IMG/VR virus record: IMGVR_UViG_3300011113_000536
Span: 1-28,330 of that record
Length of the DNA stretch: 28,330 bases
Direction: 5' to 3' (one strand)
Source of the DNA: a virus
Part shown: one piece after another, positions 1 to 7,979 of the stretch
Position numbering within the stretch: position 1 is the stretch's first letter
How the letters are laid out: each line of letters opens with the position of its first letter
Notes under the pieces: model-generated
Database searches by the model: none
Told to the model about the DNA's origin: nothing
Seen by the model: only the letters and a program-made list of their open reading frames with translations
Made by a program: the position numbers and the translations under genes

Positions 1-23
1 TTTTGTAACTTTGGTAACTCCAT
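1..23 (-). CDS. 5' end of an unidentified gene (runs off the window)
   Basis: Only the first seven codons are present (MELPKLQ), so the product cannot be named. The ATG at 23-21 has a good SD, AAAGGA, about six bases upstream. A sigma70-like promoter lies at 43-71. Together these make it a real start, transcribed in the same direction as all its neighbours. Confidence 0.6.
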
Positions 24-42
24 TCTTTTCCTTTATAACTTT

Positions 43-71
43 AATATAAATATACTAACCGAGAATAACAA
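43..71 (-). promoter_or_regulatory. Sigma70-like promoter before the gene starting at 23
   Basis: On the minus strand TTGTTA (66-71) and TATATT (43-48) are separated by 17 bp. The -35 box lies inside the 3' end of the SLOG gene. The predicted start near 36 gives a 13-base leader that holds the SD AAAGGA. Confidence 0.5.
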
Positions 72-459
72 CCGGTTTATTAAGTTTTTTTGTTTTTGTC
101 CAAGCTGTTTGTAATACTGGGTCTAATTGCATTTCGTTGGTTAGAATCATCATGTAATCGCAACGCTCTGCAATTAATTTCATACGGTGGTGTAGCTGAC
201 TAAAATGATAAGGTTTTCCATAATAAGATTCTGGCATAGCAGAGTACATATTGTATCCAGAAAAGCTAGGGTTGTATTCTTCATATTGTAATCCAAATTC
301 TAATGCAAATTTTCTAACCATGCTGTTAGCACCTTCATTACCTCCGGCGCCTACAACTATCAATTCTTCTCCAAATTTACGTTTGAGCATTTGAAGCGTT
401 TCTTGTATTTTTCTTTTATTTTGCCAACCGGTGTTGCCAATAACTGCTACTCGATTCAT
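55..459 (-). CDS. SLOG-domain (YspA/cpYpsA-related, DUF2493-like) protein
   Basis: A 134-residue protein that opens with the beta-strand/loop MNRVAVIGNTGW, followed by a helix and a second strand with a Gly-rich turn (IVVGAGGNEGAN). A later strand (YMMILTNE) and a closing PVVILG strand complete a Rossmann-like layout typical of the SLOG superfamily, which binds nucleotides or nucleotide-derived ligands. The exact ligand is unknown. The start has SD AAAGGAG and overlaps the end of the upstream gene by four bases. Stand-alone SLOG proteins are common in phages; a role in nucleotide sensing or metabolism is inference from the fold and from the nucleotide genes around it. Confidence 0.6.
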   Translation of the reverse strand: MNRVAVIGNTGWQNKRKIQETLQMLKRKFGEELIVVGAGGNEGANSMVRKFALEFGLQYEEYNPSFSGYNMYSAMPESYYGKPYHFSQLHHRMKLIAERCDYMMILTNEMQLDPVLQTAWTKTKKLNKPVVILG

Positions 460-698
460 TGTAACTCCTTTATAAATCTAACACCTTTCGGATAATGACC
501 ATATACTAATCGTAACATGGATTCTAATAACGTTTTATTTGCTTTATGATTATGTCCTTTTATATTTGTGCAAAGTTTATATTGCATAGTCTCCCAACGC
601 TTTCCGGTCCAACTTGGATGTGTACTGAGCTCAAATTCATATACATAAACATAATCGTGCGTATATTTTATTCTCGTATTCTGTTCTCTTTCGGACAT
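456..698 (-). CDS. Hypothetical protein, 80 aa
   Basis: I do not recognise this protein. It is rich in Tyr, His and Lys (for example HDYVYVYEFEL and the stretch GHNHKANK) and has no membrane segment or signal peptide. It overlaps the upstream nuclease gene by 31 bases and the downstream SLOG gene by four bases, so translation is probably coupled. No clear SD precedes the ATG. The compact, overlapping arrangement supports it as a real gene. Confidence 0.55.
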   Translation of the reverse strand: MSEREQNTRIKYTHDYVYVYEFELSTHPSWTGKRWETMQYKLCTNIKGHNHKANKTLLESMLRLVYGHYPKGVRFIKELQ

Positions 699-1624
699 CG
701 TTCGTAATCTGTTTTAAATGGACAATACTTACAATTTGCAGAGCCTTTACCTGCTACTGCTAAATATGTACGATCTGCATTCTTGTTACCTTCTAAATCA
801 AAACATTGCTCAACAAATAAATCGATACTTCGTTGAACACGCTTTTGCGTAACTGATCCTGCTGCTGGTCTAATATTTTGAATACGTTTCTGCGGAAACA
901 TTGATTCTTCCATTATTTTGCGTTTAACTACAAAAAATTCAACATCAATATTTTCTTTCGGAACGCCATATTGCTTTGCAAAATAATTTTTATATGTTAT
1001 GAGTTGTGCCAATTTCAATGAATCTGATTTAGCATTTTTATTCCAACCGTTACGACTCGTTTTAATATCAAGTATTAAAATCTTATTGGTTGGAACGTGG
1101 CGTAAAACAACATCCATGAATCCATACCAATATACTGAAGGATTTGCATCTGATGCTTGAACACACAATTCCATTTCAATGCCGGCAAGTTCCCAATTCT
1201 TAGTTGAAAAGTATTGTGAACGTCGTTTCATAAACCATTGCAATATTGCAACGCCATCTTCTAAATATTCTGCTAATTGTAATGGATTTGAAAAATGTTC
1301 TCCATTATTTTCAGCAACGCATCGTGAATATTCATCTTTAAGTTTTGCTGTTAATACATCGCGAAAATTTATTGCTTCTGCTTTCTTAACTGATTCGGTA
1401 TACATGACCGTTAAGAAATATTGAAATGTTTCATGGAATGCTGTACCGAAACATGTTTCAATTGATGATTGAAATGGGGCTAACCCATCAATATAATTGA
1501 GCTTCCATGAAAGCGGACATCGTTCATACAATGACCATTGTGAATAAGATATTTTTCTAGGAACTGTCGTTGCATCTCGTTGAGATAAACGATATATTGG
1601 TGAAAGATAGTTTCCGGATTTCAT
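668..1624 (-). CDS. PD-(D/E)XK nuclease, RecB/Cas4-like, with probable Fe-S cluster
   Basis: This 318-residue protein has the layout of RecB/Cas4/AddB-type nucleases. C36 sits in YERCPLSW, followed by GTAFHETF with H64, then D171 in the strand GFMDVVL, and the core D186-I-K188 of LILDIKTS. A Gln/Tyr helix (QLITYKNYF) follows. Three further cysteines near the end (C298, C301, C310) complete a C...CX2CX8C set like the 4Fe-4S cradle of Cas4 and AddB. The family cleaves or resects DNA ends. The gene lies downstream of the clamp-loader genes, so a role in recombination-dependent replication or host DNA degradation is likely. The ATG has no SD; the predicted promoter start falls exactly on it. Confidence 0.8.
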   Translation of the reverse strand: MKSGNYLSPIYRLSQRDATTVPRKISYSQWSLYERCPLSWKLNYIDGLAPFQSSIETCFGTAFHETFQYFLTVMYTESVKKAEAINFRDVLTAKLKDEYSRCVAENNGEHFSNPLQLAEYLEDGVAILQWFMKRRSQYFSTKNWELAGIEMELCVQASDANPSVYWYGFMDVVLRHVPTNKILILDIKTSRNGWNKNAKSDSLKLAQLITYKNYFAKQYGVPKENIDVEFFVVKRKIMEESMFPQKRIQNIRPAAGSVTQKRVQRSIDLFVEQCFDLEGNKNADRTYLAVAGKGSANCKYCPFKTDYERCPKENRIRE

Positions 1625-1630
1625 ACTATT

Positions 1631-1659
1631 ATTATATGAAATTATTTACCAGATTCCAA
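1631..1659 (-). promoter_or_regulatory. Sigma70-like promoter placing +1 on the ATG of the RecB-like nuclease
   Basis: On the minus strand TTGGAA (1654-1659) and TATAAT (1631-1636) are spaced by 17 bp. The -10 box is six bases from the ATG at 1624, so the predicted +1 is the A of the start codon. The -35 box lies inside the end of the preceding gene. No SD is present. Confidence 0.6.
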
Positions 1660-1887
1660 CCTTTCTAATTCATTTAATGCTCGTTGCATATAAAGAATGT
1701 CATCCATTTTTTCTTCAATACTATGTTGCAACCATTCTTTTAAAGAAAGATCCGTACGATCCATATCGGTACCATACTTTGCTTTTCCAATTTGATGTCT
1801 ACTGACAAATTCATCAATAATTTGATCTACAACACTATCTGTTTTTGGTATTGCTCGTAAGTGTCTATCTTGTTGATTTGATATCAT
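1642..1887 (-). CDS. MazG-like small phage protein (possible nucleotide pyrophosphohydrolase)
   Basis: 81 residues. The motif KYGTDMDRTDLS followed by EWLQHSIEEKMDDILYM resembles small phage proteins related to the all-alpha MazG/dUTPase-like NTP pyrophosphohydrolases, in which a Glu/Asp-rich helix (EExxD) binds Mg2+. That family hydrolyses (d)NTPs to monophosphates. The match is to a short motif only, so the enzymatic role is inference. It overlaps the gp62 stop by four bases (ATGA) and uses the SD AAAAGGGA inside the gp62 gene. Confidence 0.5.
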   Translation of the reverse strand: MISNQQDRHLRAIPKTDSVVDQIIDEFVSRHQIGKAKYGTDMDRTDLSLKEWLQHSIEEKMDDILYMQRALNELERLESGK

Positions 1888-2333
1888 TTTATCCCTTTTA
1901 AAAGTTTCTTTTTTTCTGCTTCACTATATCCGTACATGGTTAAAATTCGTTCGCATTGTGTTTTATCCATCAAGTCAATGTAATCAGAAGCTTCTGATTT
2001 TGATACTTGATAATGCTCGGCAATTTGTGCAACTAAATCCTTTTCATAACGATCTTCTGATTTGCCTTTTATGTATTTTGCAAATGATTTGTTAGTTGGA
2101 AGTAAATCATAATATAATCGATATGTATCACGTGGTGATAACTGTCCTATAGTATATGTTTGAAATTCGTTGATAAGTTCAGTCAATTCCATTCGCATTG
2201 ACAACCAACGATTCACGATAAATGGTGTAAATTTTTTCTGATCCGTTTCAGACCATTTAGACCATTCTCGTTTCTTATCAGTTACGCCTGCAATAAAATC
2301 GAATATTGTTGCACCCTTTTTTTCTTCTGCCAT
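1884..2333 (-). CDS. 62: Clamp-loader small subunit (gp62-like)
   Basis: 149 residues, with an N-terminal TIFDFIAGVTDKK region and a helical body (RWLSMRMELTELINEF). A later stretch (LLPTNKSFAKYIKGK) is followed by the helix AEHYQVSKSEASDYIDLM. This is the pattern of the gp62 family of T4-like phages; T4 gp62 itself is somewhat longer. gp62 joins four gp44 subunits to load the gp45 clamp on DNA. Its place two small genes after gp44, in the T4 order 45-44-62, is strong support. Sequence conservation in this family is low, so context carries part of the call. Confidence 0.75.
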   Translation of the reverse strand: MAEEKKGATIFDFIAGVTDKKREWSKWSETDQKKFTPFIVNRWLSMRMELTELINEFQTYTIGQLSPRDTYRLYYDLLPTNKSFAKYIKGKSEDRYEKDLVAQIAEHYQVSKSEASDYIDLMDKTQCERILTMYGYSEAEKKKLLKGIK

Positions 2334-2335
2334 TT

Positions 2336-2551
2336 TTATAGTTTATATTTTTTGCGATATTGTTCTTCCAATTGTTTACCAATGCCCATTTCGAGTATTA
2401 CGGCTGTGTCTGGTACTCCTATGATACGTTTTGCATCTAAAATATCATCAATTGATTTATTGCGAAATGATTTTATCTTAATTTTAGCATTGCTTCGATT
2501 AGAAGTTTTAAATACAATCGTAACCGTACTTTTATGGTATTGAATAGACAT
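2336..2551 (-). CDS. Hypothetical basic protein, 71 aa
   Basis: A small Lys/Ile-rich protein with no recognised domain. It starts with a probable beta hairpin (TVTIVFKTSN, then AKIKIKSF) and ends in a basic helix (EEQYRKKYKL). Its ATG overlaps the stop of the upstream zinc-ribbon gene (TAATG), and it ends two bases before gp62. It is therefore translated within the clamp-loader block and may be an accessory replication protein, but the function is unknown. Confidence 0.55.
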   Translation of the reverse strand: MSIQYHKSTVTIVFKTSNRSNAKIKIKSFRNKSIDDILDAKRIIGVPDTAVILEMGIGKQLEEQYRKKYKL

Positions 2552-2772
2552 TATTTAGTTTTCATTTTAACTGGTTGAAATTCTTCTGGAATTGCTCCAC
2601 AATCATCGCATCTAAATACGGGAATTGGTACCATAGTATCTTTATCGCCGCCCGTTAAAAATTTAGATACTTTATTAATTGCCATAACTTGACGAAAATA
2701 CATTCCGTCACATTCCTTACATGTTATCGGTTGCATTTCATTTGGACCGATGTTGATGTTCATTTTACTCAT
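2551..2772 (-). CDS. Small zinc-ribbon protein
   Basis: 73 residues with two CXXC knuckles, ITCKECDG near residues 17-24 and FRCDDCGAI near 53-61, which should bind one zinc ion. Between them is a polar stretch with a short Gly-containing turn (TGGDKD). The function is not known. It lies between the genes for gp44 and gp62. The start overlaps the gp44 stop by four bases, with the SD GGAGAAAT formed by the last gp44 codons, so the two are co-translated. Confidence 0.65.
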   Translation of the reverse strand: MSKMNINIGPNEMQPITCKECDGMYFRQVMAINKVSKFLTGGDKDTMVPIPVFRCDDCGAIPEEFQPVKMKTK

Positions 2773-3695
2773 ATTTCTCCTAATAAATTTACAAACATTG
2801 CCATTATGTTGATTTCTTTGTCTACCACACTAGCATCTTTGAATTGTGCTTCTGCTATAATTAAAATGCAAGGTGCTATATGTCCATGGGCAAATTCATC
2901 TAAGTTGTCATATAAAAATGTATATAATGGCGTAAAGTCTTTAACTTTGCTGTCTGCAATACATTGACGAATCTTTGTGAATGTTGCCTTTTTATCTTTT
3001 GCATTTTTAAGCATTTCAAGTATTTCAGTCATGTAATTAGCTTGAATTGCACTTGCTTTATCCAATTGCAATTGTCCATTAACTACAGATGCTTGTGCTG
3101 CATTAATTGCTCGACGAATATCTGGATATGATGCATTAATGATTGCAGCAATATCTTTGATATCATATGTTACACCTTTTTCATCTAATACTGTTACTAA
3201 ACGGTGTGCTACATCTTTTTTATTTGGTGGAGTAATTGCAAATGTTTGACAACGGGATTGAATTGGATCAATAATCTTTTCAACATAATTACATGTTAAA
3301 ATGAAACGCGTTGTTTTACTATATGTCTCCATCAAGTTACGAAGAGCTGCTTGAGCATTTGGTGTTAAATAATCTGCCTCATCTAGAATAATGATTTTCC
3401 ATCTGCGAAATCCTACTGTTGATGCATATCTTTTAATCTTATCTCTAACTGCATCTACTGAGTTTTCATCCGATGCATTAATATACATTAAATCGGCATC
3501 TACAGACCCGGCAATTATTTTTGCCAACGTTGTTTTACCTGTTCCAGCTGATCCATAAAATAAGAGATGTGGAACATCACCATTAGCAATAAAAATTTTA
3601 ACTTTCTCAATAATGTGCTCATTACCTATATATCCTTCTAATGTATCTGGGCGAAATGATTCAACCCATAATGTATTTTCTTGTTGTCCAAACAT
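2769..3695 (-). CDS. 44: Clamp-loader large subunit, AAA+ ATPase (gp44-like)
   Basis: 308 residues, a typical gp44/RFC-small-subunit length. Walker A is GSAGTGKTT (48-56), Walker B is IIILDEAD (101-108), and the SRC motif with the arginine finger is at 147-149. The N-terminal VESFRPDTLEGYIGNE is the usual RFC-type opening. In T4, four gp44 subunits with one gp62 use ATP to open gp45 and place it at primer-template junctions. It follows the dUTPase gene after a gap of six bases with only a weak SD. Confidence 0.95.
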   Translation of the reverse strand: MFGQQENTLWVESFRPDTLEGYIGNEHIIEKVKIFIANGDVPHLLFYGSAGTGKTTLAKIIAGSVDADLMYINASDENSVDAVRDKIKRYASTVGFRRWKIIILDEADYLTPNAQAALRNLMETYSKTTRFILTCNYVEKIIDPIQSRCQTFAITPPNKKDVAHRLVTVLDEKGVTYDIKDIAAIINASYPDIRRAINAAQASVVNGQLQLDKASAIQANYMTEILEMLKNAKDKKATFTKIRQCIADSKVKDFTPLYTFLYDNLDEFAHGHIAPCILIIAEAQFKDASVVDKEINIMAMFVNLLGEI

Positions 3696-3701
3696 ATTTT
3701 G

Positions 3702-4130
3702 TTATTTTCCCGTTGATCCAAATCCACCTTCTCCACGTTCTGAATCAGATAATTCGTCGACTTCTACTAATTCAATTTGCGGATATGGAGTTATTATTAA
3801 TTGTCCTACCCTATCTCCGAGTTGATATACTTTAGCATTAAGTAATCCGTTTATTGAACGATATTTAAACATTATTTCTCCACGGTATCCAGAGTCTATA
3901 ACTCCTACGTGATTAGTTAAATATAAATCCGTTTTACTATTAGATGATCTCGGATAAATTAATCCAACATAACCTTGCGGTATTTCTATTGCTAAACCCG
4001 TTCCGTATACAACATTACCGTAATTATCTTTTGTTGCAGAAATAGCTGTTAAATCCAAACCAGCATCTCCTTGTTTTGAATATGCTGGTATCGTTGCATC
4101 TGGATGTAATTTTTTTACTCTTACTTGCAC
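3702..4130 (-). CDS. dut: Trimeric dUTPase
   Basis: dUTP pyrophosphatase, which removes dUTP and supplies dUMP for thymidylate synthesis. The five family motifs are visible in order: KQGDAGLDL, PRSSNSK, GVIDSGYRGE (catalytic Asp and Tyr), RVGQLI and the C-terminal P-loop-like RGEGGFGSTG. I place the start at the GTG at 4130 (142 aa, opening VQVRVKKLHPDA, with fMet in place of V), because a perfect AGGAGG lies four bases upstream and homologues usually begin here. An in-frame ATG at 4163 would add 11 residues and overlap gp45. Lying between gp45 and gp44 is unlike the T4 order. Confidence 0.93.
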   Translation of the reverse strand: MQVRVKKLHPDATIPAYSKQGDAGLDLTAISATKDNYGNVVYGTGLAIEIPQGYVGLIYPRSSNSKTDLYLTNHVGVIDSGYRGEIMFKYRSINGLLNAKVYQLGDRVGQLIITPYPQIELVEVDELSDSERGEGGFGSTGK

Positions 4131-4134
4131 GTAT

Positions 4135-4140
4135 CCTCCT
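4135..4140 (-). promoter_or_regulatory. Strong SD (AGGAGG) that decides the dUTPase start
   Basis: On the minus strand AGGAGG overlaps the gp45 stop codon (CTAGGAGG) and stands four bases before GTG at 4130. It favours the GTG over the upstream ATG at 4163 and suggests stop-start coupling with the clamp gene. Confidence 0.7.
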
Positions 4141-4849
4141 AGTTTTGTAACATTACTAACCAATATGTTGATTCAAAATCAGCTCCGGAAAATTCAATAC
4201 GAGATAATCCGTCAGGTGATACATGTAATTTACCAGAATCGCCTCTGTTTGCAACAAGTACTTCTTTTAATTTATCTGCTGAGAAACAAACCGGATCCAT
4301 ATCTGCACCTGGTGTATTTCCTACTTCAAATGTAATGTTATCTGCATTAACCGTTGAATAATTGATAATAAATTTAATTACGCCACCTTTAACTTGTACT
4401 GCAAAATTTTTAGCATCAGGTAATGCATTCTTTGCTTTGATAAACTTGCTAACAAATTCTTCGTTAACAGGAATTTCAATAACATAATCAGGCTCTGCAT
4501 TGATTGTTGGAACTGCTGGGATAACTGTTGTATCAGCTAACATAAATGTTGCTTTAGTGCTACCCTCTGCAATTTCCATTGCATAATTCTTACCTGCTGC
4601 ATCTTTTACTATAATATTGATGTTTTCACCTAATGCACCTAGCATTTTGTTTAATGCTCCGGTATGATTGATACCTAATTCGCCTTTCATGAAAGGTGTT
4701 GTTTTCCAATTGATTTTTCCTACAATTGTTTGATCTACATCGATCAATTCACAATTAACACCAGTTTCATTTTCTTTTAATTTAACCGCTTCGCAGTTTC
4801 CTGCTAAATAATAACGATTAATAAATGATTGTAACTTGCTTTTTTCCAT
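4139..4849 (-). CDS. 45: DNA polymerase sliding clamp (gp45-like)
   Basis: 236 residues, close to T4 gp45 (228). The start MEKSKLQSFINRYYLAG is followed by a long run of alternating beta strands and helices without catalytic motifs, as expected for the trimeric ring that tethers gp43. The middle has the strand-rich segments VNCELIDVDQTIVGKI and VQVKGGVIKFIIN, and it ends in a hydrophobic strand, TYWLVMLQN. The call rests on this pattern and on the adjoining clamp-loader genes. The SD is CAGGATAA. The gene starts 11 bases after the transglycosylase stop. Confidence 0.85.
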   Translation of the reverse strand: MEKSKLQSFINRYYLAGNCEAVKLKENETGVNCELIDVDQTIVGKINWKTTPFMKGELGINHTGALNKMLGALGENINIIVKDAAGKNYAMEIAEGSTKATFMLADTTVIPAVPTINAEPDYVIEIPVNEEFVSKFIKAKNALPDAKNFAVQVKGGVIKFIINYSTVNADNITFEVGNTPGADMDPVCFSADKLKEVLVANRGDSGKLHVSPDGLSRIEFSGADFESTYWLVMLQN

Positions 4850-4860
4850 GTTTATCCTGA

Positions 4861-6120
4861 TTAAAATTTAAAGAATTTGTTAAAGTTTTCTGCATCGGTC
4901 GTAGAAATACTACTGCCACCGAATTTTTTATATGTTTTAATATATTTTTCGTAAATTTGCGGAGCTGCTTCTGGGTCTGCAAACATTTCATGTAATGAAA
5001 GAATCACATCGTATAAGTCTCTAGGAATCATTGTTTCTAATAATTCAACGTGACTATCAACTAGTTGATTTATTTCCTGTGCGGCTCTTACATATAAATG
5101 TGTATTATGAACAACCATCCTAGGCATAGCTTCTTGTGAATATCTATCTAATCCTTCTGGTGTTTTTCCACCTAATAATTCATAGGTAAAGTCTTTACAA
5201 GCCGGACAATGCAACGAACAAGGAACATGTTGAGTTAAATCGATTGGAACTTCACCCGTCTTACCTTGTTTAATATGTGACTTTCTTCGGTATTCTGCAT
5301 TCTTCGGAAAATACAATTCAGAAAAAGATTGAGTCTTGTAATTTGTTGAGTGCAAATATGTTCCGAATACTGGATATTGGCCTGGAGATGATGAATCTGT
5401 TGTAATATAAATTCTATTACCTGTATGTTGATTCATTAACTTTTGTAAGGTTGCTAAAATAAAGAAATCTGATATCTTAGAAATACCTAATAAATGGACA
5501 TATTCTAATCGTTTATTTTCAAACTCTCTATTCTTTAACATCAATGAAACCGCAAACATAAAGTCTACTAACTTCTGCGGGCCTCCAATTGCCCAACCTT
5601 GAAAATCAAAATGCTTAAATTTGTGATACCACCATGTATACTCTTCAGAATTTGATCCTTGCAACATGTTCAAGAATTTTGTCTTACCTGATTGATGTTT
5701 TTCAAACCAAGCAAAGTTATCAAAACTAATATCAGCACATAGAGCAAATTGATTCTTATACTTTGTCTTAGGTGGAATATCTAAATTTGCTGCAACATCA
5801 CTATTAGCTTCTAACCAATGAAAGATTTTTTCTCGTAATTCATTGCTATATGGCAAAGCTCCAGTTGCTATCTGATAACCTCCAGAATCTCCAAATACTA
5901 ATACATCTTTTTCTAAACCCATTTGCTGTCTAAAGTCCATTTTTTTGTAATGATGTCCTGCAGTCACTAGGAAATATGGATGTCTCCAATCTGCCGGATA
6001 TCTTGAATCAAAAAACTTGACAGGGTTACCATCTTCAAACTTCATATCCTTTTTGAAAGCAGATACCATGGAACCTGCGGACAATGATGGAAAGTATATG
6101 AATCTTTTATTTTCGCTCAT
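4861..6120 (-). CDS. dpdA: DpdA-like DNA (7-deaza)guanine transglycosylase, TGT family
   Basis: 419 residues related to tRNA-guanine transglycosylases. FGDSGGYQI carries the general-base Asp (D78), and ITTDSSSPG carries a candidate nucleophile, D242. A zinc site follows: C301, C305 and C308, then HNTH at 338-341. The stretch WAIGGPQKL (about 176-184) matches the substrate-binding Gly-Gly region of TGTs. In phages, DpdA-type members exchange guanine in DNA for a 7-deazaguanine. The same window holds FolE, QueD and QueE, which make that base, so DNA rather than tRNA is the likely substrate. It overlaps the glycosyltransferase gene upstream by 14 bases. The exact base inserted is not readable from sequence. 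Confidence 0.82.
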   Translation of the reverse strand: MSENKRFIYFPSLSAGSMVSAFKKDMKFEDGNPVKFFDSRYPADWRHPYFLVTAGHHYKKMDFRQQMGLEKDVLVFGDSGGYQIATGALPYSNELREKIFHWLEANSDVAANLDIPPKTKYKNQFALCADISFDNFAWFEKHQSGKTKFLNMLQGSNSEEYTWWYHKFKHFDFQGWAIGGPQKLVDFMFAVSLMLKNREFENKRLEYVHLLGISKISDFFILATLQKLMNQHTGNRIYITTDSSSPGQYPVFGTYLHSTNYKTQSFSELYFPKNAEYRRKSHIKQGKTGEVPIDLTQHVPCSLHCPACKDFTYELLGGKTPEGLDRYSQEAMPRMVVHNTHLYVRAAQEINQLVDSHVELLETMIPRDLYDVILSLHEMFADPEAAPQIYEKYIKTYKKFGGSSISTTDAENFNKFFKF

Positions 6121-7141
6121 CTTTTCTATATCCTTTTAAATAATTGATTAATTGTTTTGCTGAAAAAAAGTTATCATGTAATTTTGAAACTAAATGTGCA
6201 ACTTGTTCTGATAAATCTTGTTTTTCGTATTCTAATATTGCCTTAGCTGCATCTGCTACAGAATCAGCACGTTTAAACATTGGTGTATACATTTCTGTAT
6301 ATGATAATCGATTTGGAACTAACGGGCATGCACCTGCACACGCTGCTTCATACATTGAAATACCTAAAGTTTCTTGATCTGCAAATGAAACTGCAAAGCG
6401 TGCACGTTGAAGTAATTCATGATATTCTGTTTTGCTTAAATTCATTTCCATTGCAACGCAAAATTGATAATGTTGCAAATCTGGATGCTTTGCTAAACGC
6501 TGAAATAAATCTAAACGCTTTTCCGGTGCAATACGATGTGGAAATACTATTATATTTTCTTTCTTTGCCCACATTTTAGGTGCAATCATATCTTTTGTAT
6601 ATTCCATGGGCCAGCCCGTTCTATCAAAGGTTGAATTAAAATATATTGGATATGTTTTACTCATTAAATTAAAATGTGCTGCAGTTGCTAACCAATTATG
6701 GTCAAATGCACCAATAAAGGCTTGCTCAGCGTGTCTAATCCATGGTTTATCTCCAACGAGACGACCTAAAAAGTCATTTGGGTCATATGAACCCGCGTGC
6801 CAAAGTCCGTGCGTTACAACGGGAATATTTAGGAGTTCACTCATGTATTTAACATTGATAATACCAGGATGCCAAGCATCGGTGAATATGATATGATCTC
6901 CTGCCTTAATATCACCACGCGTAAACAATTCTGCTAAACGATGCGTTTGTGTAGCCTTATACATATTAGTGCCACCAAAATTCAAAAAGGCACCTGGTGT
7001 TACTGCTTCTGGAATATCTAAATCACCTTCGATAACTTCTACATCAAAGCCATTGTCTCTAAGCAATTGCGGCACGTGCCATTTCCATTCGCAAGTATAA
7101 CGCGTTGGAACTGATTCTAAATCTACTAAAAATATTTTCAT
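6107..7141 (-). CDS. GT-B (GT4-like) glycosyltransferase
   Basis: 344 residues with a two-Rossmann GT-B layout. The N-terminal strand is MKIFLVDLES; a linker leads to the second domain with NIIVFPHRIAPEKRLDLF, the usual nucleotide-sugar half. The E-X7-E motif is seen in QETLGISMYEAACAG. The acceptor and sugar are unknown. It overlaps the dpdA-like gene downstream and follows a PTPS-fold gene, so it may decorate the modified DNA base, as T4 glucosyltransferases do for hydroxymethylcytosine; that is inference. An ATG at 7165 would add eight residues, but MKIFLV at 7141 is the natural domain start, one base after the previous stop. Confidence 0.8.
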   Translation of the reverse strand: MKIFLVDLESVPTRYTCEWKWHVPQLLRDNGFDVEVIEGDLDIPEAVTPGAFLNFGGTNMYKATQTHRLAELFTRGDIKAGDHIIFTDAWHPGIINVKYMSELLNIPVVTHGLWHAGSYDPNDFLGRLVGDKPWIRHAEQAFIGAFDHNWLATAAHFNLMSKTYPIYFNSTFDRTGWPMEYTKDMIAPKMWAKKENIIVFPHRIAPEKRLDLFQRLAKHPDLQHYQFCVAMEMNLSKTEYHELLQRARFAVSFADQETLGISMYEAACAGACPLVPNRLSYTEMYTPMFKRADSVADAAKAILEYEKQDLSEQVAHLVSKLHDNFFSAKQLINYLKGYRKDERK

Positions 7142-7142
7142 A

Positions 7143-7493
7143 CTATCTTTCAATGATTGCACCATTTTCCCAATCTTCGTAAACTTCTACTTTATATAAA
7201 CTAGGAAATGATTCTAATAACCATTCTCCAATCATTTCACAAGACATTGACCCAAATTCTAATACATTAGTTTCGGTACCGGTAAATCCGATTCGCAGAG
7301 CTTTTTGAATCTTACGATTTAACAAAATAAACTCTTCATCTCTATCAGTATGTGTTACCGTTGCATAACAACGGAATCCAAACATATGACGATGTCTATC
7401 TGATAAGAATGCTACTTCTGGAAAAACTTCTTTAGCATCAGGCCAATTATGAAATCCTTCAATACTAAATGTTACTACTACACTATACTTCAT
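7143..7493 (-). CDS. PTPS/QueD-fold (T-fold) protein lacking the catalytic Cys
   Basis: 116 residues. The N-terminal strand MKYSVVVTFSIEGFHNWPDA gives one His, and FLSDRHRHMFGFR gives an HXH pair, matching the three-His zinc site of 6-pyruvoyl/6-carboxytetrahydropterin synthases. The C-terminal SMSCEMIGEWLLESF and VEVYEDWENGA match the family's helix and final strand. The Cys that precedes the HXH in QueD is absent (Leu aligns there), so normal QueD chemistry is doubtful. I recognise this as a conserved phage/actinobacterial-type family of unknown role. The start at 7493 fits the domain edge; 7514 is possible. It overlaps the upstream gene by 11 bases. Confidence 0.6.
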   Translation of the reverse strand: MKYSVVVTFSIEGFHNWPDAKEVFPEVAFLSDRHRHMFGFRCYATVTHTDRDEEFILLNRKIQKALRIGFTGTETNVLEFGSMSCEMIGEWLLESFPSLYKVEVYEDWENGAIIER

Positions 7494-7935
7494 GGCGATC
7501 GAATTTATAATCATCTGGGTTTACTGATTGCATATTATGAACGGTTGTGCAATACAATTTATAATCTCCATAAACTACTTTGATACTATCCGTTTGCTTT
7601 AATAATGCAGCATCTTTGCAATCTAACATTAACAAGATATGCGCTCGAATTCTAATCATCGGCGGAACGTGTTCTAACATACCAGGCGTTACTTCAATTG
7701 AAACAAATTGAGTATCTGATATCATGTTGAAAATGTTTTGCCAATTAAAGTCTTTGCTTTTACTGTCATTAACTAATTGCTCAGTAGCTGGAGAACAAAT
7801 ATAAATGTGTGGCACGGGTTTCATTCGTTCCGTACCATAAACTAATGGAGCGAAATCTGCAATGAAACATGTTTCGATATCCGTAAAGCGTCCTTCAACT
7901 TCTTTACCATACCATATACTTTTGAAACCAATCAT
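7483..7935 (-). CDS. Conserved hypothetical protein, first gene of the dpdA transcription unit
   Basis: 150 residues, not recognised. It appears to be an alpha/beta protein, with strands at VPHIYICSP and FVSIEVTPG and a hydrophobic segment at IRAHILLML that is too short and charged-flanked to be a convincing membrane span. It is the first gene after the strong terminator at 7980-8007 and has its own promoter at 7941-7969. It therefore heads the unit containing the PTPS-fold protein, glycosyltransferase and DpdA-like enzyme, and may serve the same pathway. There is no SD; the predicted transcription start lies within one or two bases of the ATG. Confidence 0.6.
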   Translation of the reverse strand: MIGFKSIWYGKEVEGRFTDIETCFIADFAPLVYGTERMKPVPHIYICSPATEQLVNDSKSKDFNWQNIFNMISDTQFVSIEVTPGMLEHVPPMIRIRAHILLMLDCKDAALLKQTDSIKVVYGDYKLYCTTVHNMQSVNPDDYKFDRHEV

Positions 7936-7940
7936 AACTT

Positions 7941-7969
7941 ATTATATAAATGTTTTTTAATATTTCCAA
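7941..7969 (-). promoter_or_regulatory. Sigma70-like promoter for the dpdA unit
   Basis: On the minus strand TTGGAA (7964-7969), 17 bp, TATAAT (7941-7946, a perfect -10). The box sits five bases before the ATG at 7935, so the transcript would start on or next to the start codon. It lies directly downstream of a terminator, as expected for a unit boundary. Confidence 0.65.
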
Positions 7970-7979
7970 ATCAAACAGT